Shown here: in pieces, positions 26,843-36,110 of the stretch | Numbering within the stretch: position 1 is the first letter of the stretch | How the letters are laid out: each line of letters opens with the position of its first letter | Assembly: GCF_014699035.1 (NCBI RefSeq) | Contig: NZ_JACXAA010000003.1 | Coordinates: 248,001 to 312,000 of the forward strand | DNA: 64,000 nucleotides | Direction: 5' to 3' | DNA from: Spirosoma validum | GTDB lineage: Bacteria; Bacteroidota; Bacteroidia; Cytophagales; Spirosomataceae | Program-made: the position numbers and the translations under genes | Notes under the pieces: generated by a model | Seen by the model: only the letters and a program-made list of their open reading frames with translations | What the model was told of the DNA's origin: nothing | Databases searched by the model: none

Positions 26843-29800
26843 TTAGGGTGTTTTGGAAGACGAGGAGGGTATTTGCCAGTCAGGAGAGCCAATGCCCCGG
26901 TTTACCAATCTTGGCGGAGGTTTAGCGGTAAAAGGCGTTATGGTATGTTTGCCGTTGGTAAAGACGACGCGGGCTGCCGATGCATGAACCTCTTCCTGTT
27001 GCACTCCGTCGAGTTGCATCACAAAATCAGTGACGAAGGCGACGTATTCGCGATTTTCAATAAAACCCAGAATGGAAGAGCGGTAAATGACGCCACCAAA
27101 CGTCACCTGGGCTTTGGAGTCGAATGCCCAGGGAGCCAGAAATTGACCGATGTCTTTTTTTAATAACTCTATGTAGTATTCGCGGCTTTTTCCGGGACAG
27201 AACTGCACCTGAAACTGGGTATCGACTTCTTCATAAATCGGGTTAAGCACCTGTAATCGGGCGAAGGGCGAGATGCGTTTTTTTATCCAGTCCTGAATAC
27301 GGGTCAGCAACCCCCGCGATGCCATTGGTTTCTGGAGATCATCGAGCTGCGTTTGCATTGCATCCGGCACCACCACAACCGTAACGTAACCAGGAGCCGC
27401 ATGCACGTCGTTGATAGCCTGATTCGTGGGATCAACGCTTCGGTTGGCAAACGTGTGCGGAATACATTTGACCTTAAACACTTCCGGGAATGCTTCGAGA
27501 ATGAGTTGCTCGTAGTCGAACAGGGTTACGCCCCGACCTTTGTGTCGCAGTTGTTCGCTTACCCGGCTGTAAAAATGGGAGGTGCTTTCGGCTGGACGAC
27601 CGCCAAACGATGGGTACGGTTGCTTGATGGCCTTAATGCTCACATCCGGCGTGTCGAGTTTCGTTACCAAACCAGCAGGCAATGGTACCGCCAGCCGGGC
27701 CGGATCGTTTTGTTTGGCGGGCTCATCGGCAAGTACGGGGGCGAACGTAGCCCTGGATGCCTGCGTATGAACACCAACCGCCTTGCAAACAGCCTGGATA
27801 TTATCGGACGTAGCGGCTTTGATCCAATAAAACGACGACGGCAAAACAGTAGTCTTCCGGGAAGCTGTCCGTTCGGGTAGCACAAGCTGCACAATGCCCG
27901 ACTGAATGAAACCCTTTGTGGCATCGTTCACTACGTTCTTTCCGGCTTCCAGAGGCAGCCAGTCATTGCCATCGAGATACGTCCAGTGGATGGTGGCTGC
28001 ATCGATATTGGTTTTCGCGGATGATTCCAGCAACTGAAACAGAACAAGTGTCAGACTACCCTCAACGGCGTTCGTCAGACCAATCAGGAGCGCACCCTGG
28101 TCCGAAAAATTGTCAACGACGAAGGGAACGGATTTAGCACCTTGTTCGATACGTCGATAATTGGCTCCGTCATCAAACGGCAGGACGTGGAACAGCGTTG
28201 CGGCTGACGTTTCTGCCGTATAACTGACTGTTAAGTTTTTAATGACAGGCGTATAGGGTGGATTGACTGTCAGGGTCGTTGCCGGAAATTCTTTGACGAT
28301 ATCCTTGAGTTGATCGGGCGTTTTGTTGGAAAGCAACAACGCATTCCGCGTTAAGACTTCGGCGTAATATTGATGCAGAAAATCGTTTTGCAACTGGACC
28401 AAAACAAACCCATCCTGCCAGCCAGCTTCTTTTGCAACAGCAGGCGAAGTCGGTATGGGCAAAGAAATGGAATCAGCTGTAAAATCGTTCCCGGTCGAAT
28501 CTGCCGACAAAATCAGCGGCTCAAAAACATTACCGGGACTTGTTTCCTCATTGACAGGATTGCCTTTTTCGTAATAAAACACCCGCCGGGTAAAGGAATT
28601 ATCTGTCGTGGGCAGCGGTACTGTCGTCAGTTTATAGGCGCCATAGTACGTTCCAAAATCTGACGGTTTTTTATCCCACTCAAAATCGACTTCCAGCTTG
28701 GTCAGTTCTTTAGAAAAAATCTCCGGGCTGCCAATCGAGAACGTGGAACCAACGGACGGCACGGCCCCGAAGGGCATAAACGGCTTGGTCGGGTCCTGGT
28801 CGCCGTCATCGGTACGTATCAGTACGTTTTGTAGCTGCGAAACTTCAGTTTTGATGCTGACAGCCTTGATCTGAACCAGCCGCATAAGCTCATACAGTCC
28901 GGCTTTGTCGTTGAGAATTAGTTGAATAACGGCTTCGTTCGTTATGCCATAGTCTACCCCCAATACGGCTGGGTCTGCCGCTACAATGGCGTCATCTTTA
29001 ACCCCCAATGTAAACATTACGGAGAGCGTATGACCGTTTATCAATGTGGTCACTACACCGCTGGGACTAAACCATTTCTTTGCGCCACTTAGCCGAATAG
29101 CGAAAGCGTCAGTAGCATTGGCAGGTACCGGATTTTCGCACGTCAGTGTTAGGGTTATCGTGCGAAGACCAGCGCTGAGGATTAACTCTTTTGACGAAAT
29201 GGCCAGACCAACGGTGGCTGCTAAGGCCTTTTTTGTTTTGTCGTTCGGCGGATTCTCTGATGCTTCTTCCCCGAGAATTGCCCATTTGGTATGGGCTGGA
29301 TCGGCGAAGTCTTTGCCCAGACCATCCGCCGAATTGGCTTTGGGTCGGGCCAGAAACGAGGTGGCATTTCGATAGAGCGTCCGCAGTTCGGCGATCTGAG
29401 TTTGGCTGATAATAATTTCGTCATCGAGCGCAAAATGAACGTCGACTTTGTGCGCGTCTTTGCCATCTTTCAGAAGCGTCTGCTGCGGAAGCCGGTACTG
29501 CGAAACGGGCTTGGGTAATTCGAATAGCACATGGACGGCATCGGGTACAAGCAGCTTGGGCTGTAGCTTCAGTACGTCCCGATAATAAAAATCGAGGTGT
29601 TTTTGCGTGAGTCCGTTAAAGTCGTCGGTGACGCGACGCAATAGCCGTAGAAATGTGTAGAGCAGTGCCAGATGCGGCTCATGCGTTTGAGTGGGCTGAA
29701 GGATGTCCTGTTTAGCAGCCTCCCCAACAATTTGCTGAATGGTTTTCGCGAAGGTGCGGAAAATGTCATCGAGTCGATCGGCGATACGTCGAATCTGCAC

Positions 29801-30457
29801 AACCGAGTCGAGATCTGTCAGCGTGTTGTCGCGGATGTATTGAATCGAACCAAGGTTCCAGAGAGACCCTACCTGCTCTTTGGCGAGATCGGTCAGGTTG
29901 GGGAGTTGATACGTAATGTCGGGCAAATTGACAACACTAAATAGTTGACTCAGGGCGGGTTGCAGGTTCGACTGGATAAGGTCTTCGATGAGCCGCCGGA
30001 GGGGTGTTTCATTCAGGATAACTTTGTTCTCCAGCAAGACAACATCTCCCGACAAAGCGACAAACCAGCTATTGACGGTTAAGGCCGAATCGAACAGAAA
30101 ATCAAACCAGGGTGCGTAATTGGCTCGATTCAACCCGTCCGTAAAGCGTTGTTTCGTGTGCGTATAGCCCGTTTCGTAGTTCGTTATATCAAACGCTTCG
30201 ATAAGCGATACCTGGACCGACGAACTGGTTCGAAAGAAGGGCTGCCAGTTTGATTGCTGAAGTTTTTTGTCGGGACTTTCGTCGGTTTCGTAGAAAGCTA
30301 CAGCTTTGGCAAATTCATTCAAATAAACCAGCAATTGCCGCTCCGATCGGTCGTCGAGGGCAACCGATTCGGGCGCAAGCGCATGTAGGTCGAGCCGTTC
30401 AGTCTGGCTGCGGCCATCGCGGACAAGCGGATGCTGCGGGTTTATAGAATCTGCCAT
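26843..30457 (-). CDS. Baseplate J-like protein (Afp11/12-type)
   Basis: The 1204-residue protein has an N-terminal half specific to Bacteroidota eCIS and a C-terminal baseplate-J (gp47-like) domain. The domain shows RGVTLFDYEQLILEAFPEVF, then HAAPGYVTVVVVPDA, then RLQVLNPIYEEVDTQFQVQF and IGQFLAPWAF. Baseplate-J proteins form the wedges that ring the spike. It follows the gp25-like gene by 43 bp, the same order as in Afp and PVC loci. Confidence 0.9.
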   Translation of the reverse strand: MADSINPQHPLVRDGRSQTERLDLHALAPESVALDDRSERQLLVYLNEFAKAVAFYETDESPDKKLQQSNWQPFFRTSSSVQVSLIEAFDITNYETGYTHTKQRFTDGLNRANYAPWFDFLFDSALTVNSWFVALSGDVVLLENKVILNETPLRRLIEDLIQSNLQPALSQLFSVVNLPDITYQLPNLTDLAKEQVGSLWNLGSIQYIRDNTLTDLDSVVQIRRIADRLDDIFRTFAKTIQQIVGEAAKQDILQPTQTHEPHLALLYTFLRLLRRVTDDFNGLTQKHLDFYYRDVLKLQPKLLVPDAVHVLFELPKPVSQYRLPQQTLLKDGKDAHKVDVHFALDDEIIISQTQIAELRTLYRNATSFLARPKANSADGLGKDFADPAHTKWAILGEEASENPPNDKTKKALAATVGLAISSKELILSAGLRTITLTLTCENPVPANATDAFAIRLSGAKKWFSPSGVVTTLINGHTLSVMFTLGVKDDAIVAADPAVLGVDYGITNEAVIQLILNDKAGLYELMRLVQIKAVSIKTEVSQLQNVLIRTDDGDQDPTKPFMPFGAVPSVGSTFSIGSPEIFSKELTKLEVDFEWDKKPSDFGTYYGAYKLTTVPLPTTDNSFTRRVFYYEKGNPVNEETSPGNVFEPLILSADSTGNDFTADSISLPIPTSPAVAKEAGWQDGFVLVQLQNDFLHQYYAEVLTRNALLLSNKTPDQLKDIVKEFPATTLTVNPPYTPVIKNLTVSYTAETSAATLFHVLPFDDGANYRRIEQGAKSVPFVVDNFSDQGALLIGLTNAVEGSLTLVLFQLLESSAKTNIDAATIHWTYLDGNDWLPLEAGKNVVNDATKGFIQSGIVQLVLPERTASRKTTVLPSSFYWIKAATSDNIQAVCKAVGVHTQASRATFAPVLADEPAKQNDPARLAVPLPAGLVTKLDTPDVSIKAIKQPYPSFGGRPAESTSHFYSRVSEQLRHKGRGVTLFDYEQLILEAFPEVFKVKCIPHTFANRSVDPTNQAINDVHAAPGYVTVVVVPDAMQTQLDDLQKPMASRGLLTRIQDWIKKRISPFARLQVLNPIYEEVDTQFQVQFCPGKSREYYIELLKKDIGQFLAPWAFDSKAQVTFGGVIYRSSILGFIENREYVAFVTDFVMQLDGVQQEEVHASAARVVFTNGKHTITPFTAKPPPRLVNRGIGSPDWQIPSSSSKTP

Positions 30458-30500
30458 ACAGGTGCCGGTTTCGGGCGGGTGGTTCGCCCGGAACGTTACG

Positions 30501-30932
30501 TTAGGAGTTTATGCCCTCTGTGATGTAAAAATCATAGACGAAATTGAAGCGCGAATTGGTGGTACGAATCGTATAATCGACCTCAATCAGTAGCTTCCCA
30601 TCCAGCGCAGGCTGACCAATCGGCTGATTGACTTCCACCCGTTCGACCCGAATGCGCGGTTCATTGTAGATCATGGCCGTGCTGACCATATCGCGGATGT
30701 AGCCAACGACGGAAGCATTCATTGGTTCAAATTGAAAGTCAGTTAGGTTACAGCCGTAATCCGGGCGCATGATCCGTTCGCCCAGACTGGTCGACAGCAG
30801 GATTTGAAGACTCTGCTCAATATCTTCACGAGCGTCAACCATATCGGCTCCACTGGTGCCAAAATCGCTTCGATGAAACGTGGGTGGAAATGCCCAGCCC
30901 CGTCCCAAAAACTTGTCACTATCCTGTTGCAT
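30501..30932 (-). CDS. gp25/GPW-like baseplate wedge protein
   Basis: The 143-residue protein shows the gp25 pattern: FLGRGWAFPPTFHR, DIEQSLQILLSTSLGERIMR, PDYGCNLTDFQFEPMN and final strands VEVNQPIGQP and IEVDYTIRTTNSR. In contractile systems gp25-like proteins start sheath polymerisation and lock the wedge to the inner baseplate. Afp9 is the counterpart. It lies 43 bp before a baseplate-J gene and 38 bp after the PAAR gene. Confidence 0.93.
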   Translation of the reverse strand: MQQDSDKFLGRGWAFPPTFHRSDFGTSGADMVDAREDIEQSLQILLSTSLGERIMRPDYGCNLTDFQFEPMNASVVGYIRDMVSTAMIYNEPRIRVERVEVNQPIGQPALDGKLLIEVDYTIRTTNSRFNFVYDFYITEGINS

Positions 30933-30970
30933 ACGTTATTGACATTAAGTTGCGAAGTATCTAACCTTAG

Positions 30971-31261
30971 TCAGCCACCAATCATGACGGTTGGGAATCC
31001 TAGTACGATGCTGCCGCCGTGGGCTGTCAGGTCACCTAATCGGGCCGCCGGTTTGCCACCAATGAGCACGGTAGCCGATCCTTTCACGATGGTGTCAGGT
31101 GGTCCTACGCAGGTGGCTATGTCGCCTACGACGGCGGCAGGCAGACCACCAATCAAAACGGTGGGTAAACCCGGTCCTGTGATCGGACCGCCCACATGCG
31201 GCACTATGCCCGTAACCATCGGGCAAACATGCATATCGCCAATTCGAGCTGCTGGAGGCAT
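30971..31261 (-). CDS. PAAR-domain spike tip
   Basis: The 96-residue protein begins MPPAARIGDMHVCPM and contains repeated PAAR-type units TVLIGGLPAAVVGDIA and TVLIGGKPAARLGDLTAHGG. PAAR proteins form the sharp tip that caps the spike trimer, the Afp10 role. It lies 11 bp after the spike gene. No extra toxin domain is attached. Confidence 0.93.
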   Translation of the reverse strand: MPPAARIGDMHVCPMVTGIVPHVGGPITGPGLPTVLIGGLPAAVVGDIATCVGPPDTIVKGSATVLIGGKPAARLGDLTAHGGSIVLGFPTVMIGG

Positions 31262-31272
31262 TGTTACGTTCG

Positions 31273-33054
31273 TTAATTTATCATTACGGTTCCACCTTTT
31301 ATTTCGGTCTGACCACCAGCTTTCAGCGACGCTTTCGCCGACCCTTCGAGGCTCAGCTCTGTTTGTGCTTTGCCTTTAAGGCTCATGCCTTCCAGGCTAA
31401 GAGCCTGCGTGGCTTTCAAACTGATGCTGCCCGTTGCTTTGATCGTAATGTCTTTCGGACTGCTGATCTCAATCCCATCGGGCGATAGTTTCCAGCTATT
31501 ACCCGTTTGATCGGTTGTTTTGATGCTTTTCTCGTCGTCGCTGATGATGATTGAATTGTTGTTGGGTGTCGAAATTGTAATGCTTTTCTTCTCGTCATCG
31601 AACAGCACTTTCATGTTGCTGCGTGTCACGAAGCCCTTGATGTGGTTTTCGTCCTTCGTGGGTAATGGGGCCGGATTCTTACTGCTGTTGAGCATCCCCA
31701 GTACGACCGCATGACGCGGATCATCGTTAATAAATCCGACGATTACTTCGTCGCCGATTTCAGGACGGAAGTAGGAGCCCCGTTTGTTACCGGCATCTAA
31801 GGCTGCCACACGTGCCCAGATTCCGTTGCTGGCGTTGTCGAGCGTTGGTAGTTTCACACGAATCCGGTCCTCGCCGTCGGGGTCTTCGGCCAGCTTGACG
31901 ACGATGCCAATTTGCAGTCCCGAAACAGCGGGCGTCAGACCGGCCGCAGCCACTTCGGCGGTTTGGTATTGCTGGTAAAAAAACTCCGGCGATAACCCAA
32001 CCTGAATGTGAGTGTACCAGGAGCCACCACCCAATTCGTGCCGAACGGCCGTTACGTAGGCTTTGCCGTTGAAGCGAGCGCCCATACCGGCGAGGGTGAC
32101 GCAGTTGCCCGGTACAACGCCCGCAAAGCCAACGATTTTAGCCCGCCCGCGAATTTTCGATAATCGGCTCCGGGTGATTGTTGCATCAGCCCAGGCTTTT
32201 AGTTCGGATTGGGCAATGTGTCCACTATGGCGGAGCTCCATTGCCGACAAACCTGCGTCGGTGGCCAGGTTATTGCCCGATAGGTTGCCATGTTCACTAA
32301 AACGACCCGCTACACTGCCGTCCGACGTAATGGGTTGCTGGGTTGAATAATCCCAGCTTTGGGCGTTGACAGCTCCGATTTGCGTTCGGGCATCCAGTTC
32401 TGTTTCGAACTCACGAAGATTACCACCGAAAACCAGATTTAACACCGACGCACTATTGGTTGACGGCTGCTGCCAACTGACTTTCCCGGCCTCAACTAAA
32501 ACCAGCATACCGTTCATGTCGGCCCGGCTCATGACAAAATCCCAGTCGGTGCAGTAGTATTGAACTAACTCCCGGTGTTGGATTCTCGTAGCGTCAATCG
32601 AGCCCGCGTGTGCACTCAGCACCTGACTGACGGCATCGCTATCCGTCATATCGGTAAAGTAGCGATTATGCCGACCCAAGGTTAGTCGATACGTTTCATC
32701 CCGACAGTCGACAGTCAGCGTAGAGTCGCCCCCTTCGCGTGCCCGGATGCTTTGCCTGACCACCGCGCCTTTAAACACCGACGCATTGTGCTGATCGTGG
32801 CCGAGTTTGACCTCAATCTTGCTGCCCGGTACAAACGCATCGCCCTCGCTGATCGGGAAACTCTGGTTCGCTGCCGACCCATCGCGCAGAATGATTTTCG
32901 CCATAGGAATTCGGTTCACTTCGTTCGTGACGACGATGGTCAGCACCTGAAACCCCGGATCGATTGGCTGTCCGTCAACCAGGAGATCAAAACTGACAAC
33001 ATCCCTTCGGGAGTCATTCGGAACAACAGGATCGGTAGTCTGCGCATCAGGCAT
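31273..33054 (-). CDS. VgrG-like spike protein (Afp8-like)
   Basis: The 593-residue protein has an N-terminal phage-late-control/gp27-like part (IVVTNEVNRIPMAKIILRDG), then a gp5 OB-fold segment (VKLPTLDNASNGIWARVAAL, PEIGDEVIVGFINDDPRHAV), and a C-terminal repetitive beta-helix with SLKATQ / SLEGMSLKG / SLKAGGQTEIKGG units. This is the central spike that pierces the target. It lies between the LysM adaptor and the PAAR tip as in other loci. Confidence 0.92.
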   Translation of the reverse strand: MPDAQTTDPVVPNDSRRDVVSFDLLVDGQPIDPGFQVLTIVVTNEVNRIPMAKIILRDGSAANQSFPISEGDAFVPGSKIEVKLGHDQHNASVFKGAVVRQSIRAREGGDSTLTVDCRDETYRLTLGRHNRYFTDMTDSDAVSQVLSAHAGSIDATRIQHRELVQYYCTDWDFVMSRADMNGMLVLVEAGKVSWQQPSTNSASVLNLVFGGNLREFETELDARTQIGAVNAQSWDYSTQQPITSDGSVAGRFSEHGNLSGNNLATDAGLSAMELRHSGHIAQSELKAWADATITRSRLSKIRGRAKIVGFAGVVPGNCVTLAGMGARFNGKAYVTAVRHELGGGSWYTHIQVGLSPEFFYQQYQTAEVAAAGLTPAVSGLQIGIVVKLAEDPDGEDRIRVKLPTLDNASNGIWARVAALDAGNKRGSYFRPEIGDEVIVGFINDDPRHAVVLGMLNSSKNPAPLPTKDENHIKGFVTRSNMKVLFDDEKKSITISTPNNNSIIISDDEKSIKTTDQTGNSWKLSPDGIEISSPKDITIKATGSISLKATQALSLEGMSLKGKAQTELSLEGSAKASLKAGGQTEIKGGTVMIN

Positions 33055-33074
33055 AACGTAGTGTTTTTAGCGTA

Positions 33075-33794
33075 TCAAGATTCCTGAATTGGCGGAAAAA
33101 CCAGATTGGCACCGGTCTTTAAGCGCCGGAAAGACGTCAACCCATTAGCTTTTGCCACCTTGAGATAATAGCTCTGGTCGTCGTATATTTTTTGGGTCAT
33201 CAGCGGCAATCGATCGCCGAACTCTACGGTACGTACATGCGTCAGATCGGGTGAGCGGTGGTCCTGGCGATTTTGCAGACGAGCCTCCTGTTCGACGTAG
33301 TTGGTAAACTGGGCCGTCAGCTTGGCACGTAGCGGTTCACCGGTACGTGCAAACAGCGTGTAGTTCACATCCAGCTGAGTGAGCATACAGTTGAACCCCT
33401 GCACGTCGCCCGTCATCAGGTTGTCGCCCCACATGACCTTCAGGTAATGCGGTTTATGGCTTTCCCCGTCAACGTGATACGTAACGGTCATGAAATTCCT
33501 GACCTGCTCCTGAACAGGCGTTCCATCCAGCGTATTCCCCATCACCGTACCCGTATTGTCGAAGATGAACTCGAGTTTCAGCTGCTCCGGTGGTGTTTTC
33601 TTGTACTTAATATCTGAGCCACTATTGCCGTGACCGCCCGACTGATCAACCTCCACTTTATACGACATGGCGTAATTTTCGGGGTTGATCGGCAGAGTAA
33701 ACTTACCGGTCTGCGACTGGAGTTTTTTGTCGTTAAATGCCTGAATGACAACGGGCGTTACGTTCGACGTCCCCACTTTTTTGGTTTCGGCCAT
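33075..33794 (-). CDS. LysM-domain spike/baseplate adaptor (Afp7-like)
   Basis: The 239-residue protein has a conserved N-terminal beta domain (FTLPINPENYAMSYKVEVDQ) and a C-terminal LysM-like module (DDQSYYLKVAKANGLTSFRR, then GANLVFPPI). Afp7-type proteins link the tube to the spike; the T4 gp53-like and LysM folds are shared. It is separated by 3 bp from the small DUF5908 gene. Confidence 0.88.
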   Translation of the reverse strand: MAETKKVGTSNVTPVVIQAFNDKKLQSQTGKFTLPINPENYAMSYKVEVDQSGGHGNSGSDIKYKKTPPEQLKLEFIFDNTGTVMGNTLDGTPVQEQVRNFMTVTYHVDGESHKPHYLKVMWGDNLMTGDVQGFNCMLTQLDVNYTLFARTGEPLRAKLTAQFTNYVEQEARLQNRQDHRSPDLTHVRTVEFGDRLPLMTQKIYDDQSYYLKVAKANGLTSFRRLKTGANLVFPPIQES

Positions 33795-33797
33795 GAC

Positions 33798-33965
33798 TCA
33801 GCGTTCTTCTTGTTCCCGTAAAATCATCAGCACTTTATCGACAACAGCCTCGATCAACGCTTGCTGCGCTTCCTGACCACTCTCAGCCCCAGCCGTTCCG
33901 GCCGATGCTCCTCCCTCATCAGACAGGTTGATTTTGATGGCTAATTCTCTGATTTCGACTGGCAT
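33798..33965 (-). CDS. DUF5908 small protein
   Basis: This 55-residue gene is easy to miss because of its size. The protein begins MPVEIRELAIKINLSD, the typical DUF5908 start, then has a small Gly/Ala/Gln linker and a helix ending in KVLMILREQEER. DUF5908 genes regularly sit between the tube and LysM genes of Bacteroidota eCIS loci. No function is known. The start is at 33965, 28 bp after the tube gene, and the stop is 3 bp before the LysM gene. Confidence 0.82.
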   Translation of the reverse strand: MPVEIRELAIKINLSDEGGASAGTAGAESGQEAQQALIEAVVDKVLMILREQEER

Positions 33966-33993
33966 ACGTAACGGGGTTTGTACTGGCGGGTAA

Positions 33994-34485
33994 TTAGGGG
34001 CGGTCGTACGTAAAGTAGTTGTAGTTCAGCTCAAGCGATTCAATCAGCACCTCGCTCCGTTCGGCGTTCAGATCATTAATCTTCCAGTTTTTGGGCCAGG
34101 CATGCGCAACGGTCCACCGGGCCAGCGGCTCGTGTTTTTCGTTGAGCAACTCGATCAGCAGGTCACGGGTCCGGGTAAACTGGCTTTGTTTTCGCTCACT
34201 CGACGAAGCCGACATCAGCGCGATGGTATCGCTGAACCAGTCGGTCCAAACCGACTCTTTAGGCCGAAATAAGCCTCGTTTCAGCACCAGATCGCTGTAT
34301 TTTGTCCGAACGGGCAGGGTATGTTCAAACCGATTTTCGCCCCCTTCTTTCCAGGTTTCCGTCTGAATCTGAACGCTCAAGCCACTAACCGACTGAAAAT
34401 ACGTATCGGTTGCGTTGGTCGCTCCCGTGAAACTGACACGAAAGTGAAAGCCAAGGGGTGGGTAGTATTTAGGAATGTCGGCCAT
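33994..34485 (-). CDS. Second tail-tube-like protein (T4 gp19-like, Afp5-type)
   Basis: The 163-residue protein has the phage tail tube pattern: GFHFRVSFTGATNATDTYFQ, VSGLSVQIQTETWKEGGENR, LVLKRGLFRP, and a final strand ESLELNYNYFTYD. It diverges from the adjacent tube protein but keeps the same order of motifs. In Afp and PVC the second tube protein (Afp5) closes the tube at the baseplate end. That role is inferred. Confidence 0.88.
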   Translation of the reverse strand: MADIPKYYPPLGFHFRVSFTGATNATDTYFQSVSGLSVQIQTETWKEGGENRFEHTLPVRTKYSDLVLKRGLFRPKESVWTDWFSDTIALMSASSSERKQSQFTRTRDLLIELLNEKHEPLARWTVAHAWPKNWKINDLNAERSEVLIESLELNYNYFTYDRP

Positions 34486-34518
34486 AAATCTGAACGTAAG
34501 GGGTGATACGTTGCGCTG

Positions 34519-34965
34519 TTACGCTTTATTCGAGATAACGACACCCTCGTGCGCCAGCTCGACACTCTCGATGGCAATCTCGTTGGCATCGGCTTTCAGA
34601 TCAGCGTACTGAACTTTGGTAGGCCACGCATTCTTGATTTTCCAGGCCACAATCGGCTCGTGGTTTTCGTTCAGCAGACTCACCGTAAGGTCGCGCCGGA
34701 ATTTGGCACCTTTCTCTTCAAACAGTTTGGTCTGATCCCACCAGGTGTAGAATTCGTTGTCGTTCTCGAACGTACCCCGTTTCATGGTGATGTTACCGTA
34801 TTTCTGGAGACCAGGCTGCTTGGTTTTGTTGTATTCCGGCGCTGCCCCGTGTCGATACTCGATCACTTCGGTTTCGACAGTCAGACCCGTCACTTCGGTA
34901 AAGCCAATGTTGGTGCCACCCCAGTCAACTTTGAAGTGAAATTTCGGAAGCGGATATTTTGCCAT
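34519..34965 (-). CDS. Main tail-tube protein (Afp1-type)
   Basis: The 148-residue protein has PKFHFKVDWGGTNIGFTEVT, GLTVETEVIEYRHGAAPEYN, ITMKRGTFENDNEFYTWWDQ and a final helix/strand IESVELAHEGVVI. This is the standard short inner tube protein of contractile systems. It stacks as hexameric rings in the sheath. A second tube gene follows 33 bp later. Confidence 0.92.
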   Translation of the reverse strand: MAKYPLPKFHFKVDWGGTNIGFTEVTGLTVETEVIEYRHGAAPEYNKTKQPGLQKYGNITMKRGTFENDNEFYTWWDQTKLFEEKGAKFRRDLTVSLLNENHEPIVAWKIKNAWPTKVQYADLKADANEIAIESVELAHEGVVISNKA

Positions 34966-35022
34966 AGTTTAAAAAATTGAAAGTTGAATTCAGCAATTGG
35001 CCTGAACGGCCAGCGCCATCCT

Positions 35023-36015
35023 TTATTTCTTGGTCTGATTTTTAGCCTCTTCCGCACTTTTTAGCGCAGCACTCAAGCCATCAAAACTCGACTCGGCTCG
35101 TTGCAGGTCTTTCTGTGTGAGCGTGAGCTGATCATCGGCGGTTTTCATCATCCGTCTGGCTTTCTCATACTGTTTTTTTGTCTCGCTGTAGTAGCGATCA
35201 GTACCAGAAAGCGGGAAATGAGGAATATGCTGATAGACCGTGTCGCAGGGGTAGTGGTCGCCGTCGGGGTCGGGATCGGGTTGCGGCACACCCGAACTAA
35301 GCACATTTCTAAGCTGAGCCAGTAACCATTCCAGGCCACCCGGAATTTTTACGTCACGTCCTAAGATTTTAGCATCAATCGTTTCAAAAATGGTCGTGTA
35401 CAGAATCTTATCTTCTTCAACGGTGACCGACTCGTCCAGAACGCGCGTAATACGGTACGTTTCTATGTCGCCAGTGCGGCTGCTGTCCATGCCGTAATGA
35501 AGGATATAGATTGCTTTGAGCAGGTCTAGTGCTTTGGTGAGTGCGTCAGCGCAGGCTATCGAGGCCTTATTCAGTTTACCACCGTCGCCCCCCAGTTTGT
35601 TGAACTCCGCCATGAATACATTCGGCTTAAAGTCCTTGCTTCCCATACCGGTATTGTCGATCTCGTTTTTAAGCGACTGGTATTTCTGCGTTAGGCGATC
35701 CAGCGATTGACTGACCATCCGAACGTTGCAAACCAGCAACCGAATGGCCTCAACAATCTGTTCGACGTTTGCATTAACGGTCTGGGCCTGAGCCGCCAGC
35801 TTGTCAATGTCCTCAAATACTTTCTCGGATAACTTTTCGGTGGCTTCGACATTGTCGAAATACACCTTAAGCTTATTGTACCAAGTGACGGTGTTGTCGC
35901 TATAACCTTTTTTCGTATCCCGAACGGCTGTCAGGTATTTTTTTGTCCGTTCGGCATGTTTTACCTTTCGGCGGAGGTGAGAAATATATTCCTGCGAAAG
36001 CGAATGATTAGACAT
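35023..36015 (-). CDS. Coiled-coil eCIS protein of unknown function
   Basis: I do not recognise a named family. The 330-residue protein is helical, with a long coiled-coil-like part (AQTVNANVEQIVEAIRLLV and DRLTQKYQSLKNEIDN) and a Lys/Gln-rich tail (YYSETKKQYEKARRMMKTAD). It lies between the sheath and tube genes, a position where Bacteroidota eCIS loci often hold one or two such genes. A structural or chaperone role is inferred from this position only. It shows no signal peptide. Confidence 0.7.
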   Translation of the reverse strand: MSNHSLSQEYISHLRRKVKHAERTKKYLTAVRDTKKGYSDNTVTWYNKLKVYFDNVEATEKLSEKVFEDIDKLAAQAQTVNANVEQIVEAIRLLVCNVRMVSQSLDRLTQKYQSLKNEIDNTGMGSKDFKPNVFMAEFNKLGGDGGKLNKASIACADALTKALDLLKAIYILHYGMDSSRTGDIETYRITRVLDESVTVEEDKILYTTIFETIDAKILGRDVKIPGGLEWLLAQLRNVLSSGVPQPDPDPDGDHYPCDTVYQHIPHFPLSGTDRYYSETKKQYEKARRMMKTADDQLTLTQKDLQRAESSFDGLSAALKSAEEAKNQTKK

Positions 36016-36110
36016 GATTCTATAAGGGTTTGAATGACTGATTTCGGAGTCAGCCTAAGCCGATCGAAGTACGTTTGGATACTGGTGAACCAGGAAGAGC
36101 CCGTTGAGTC

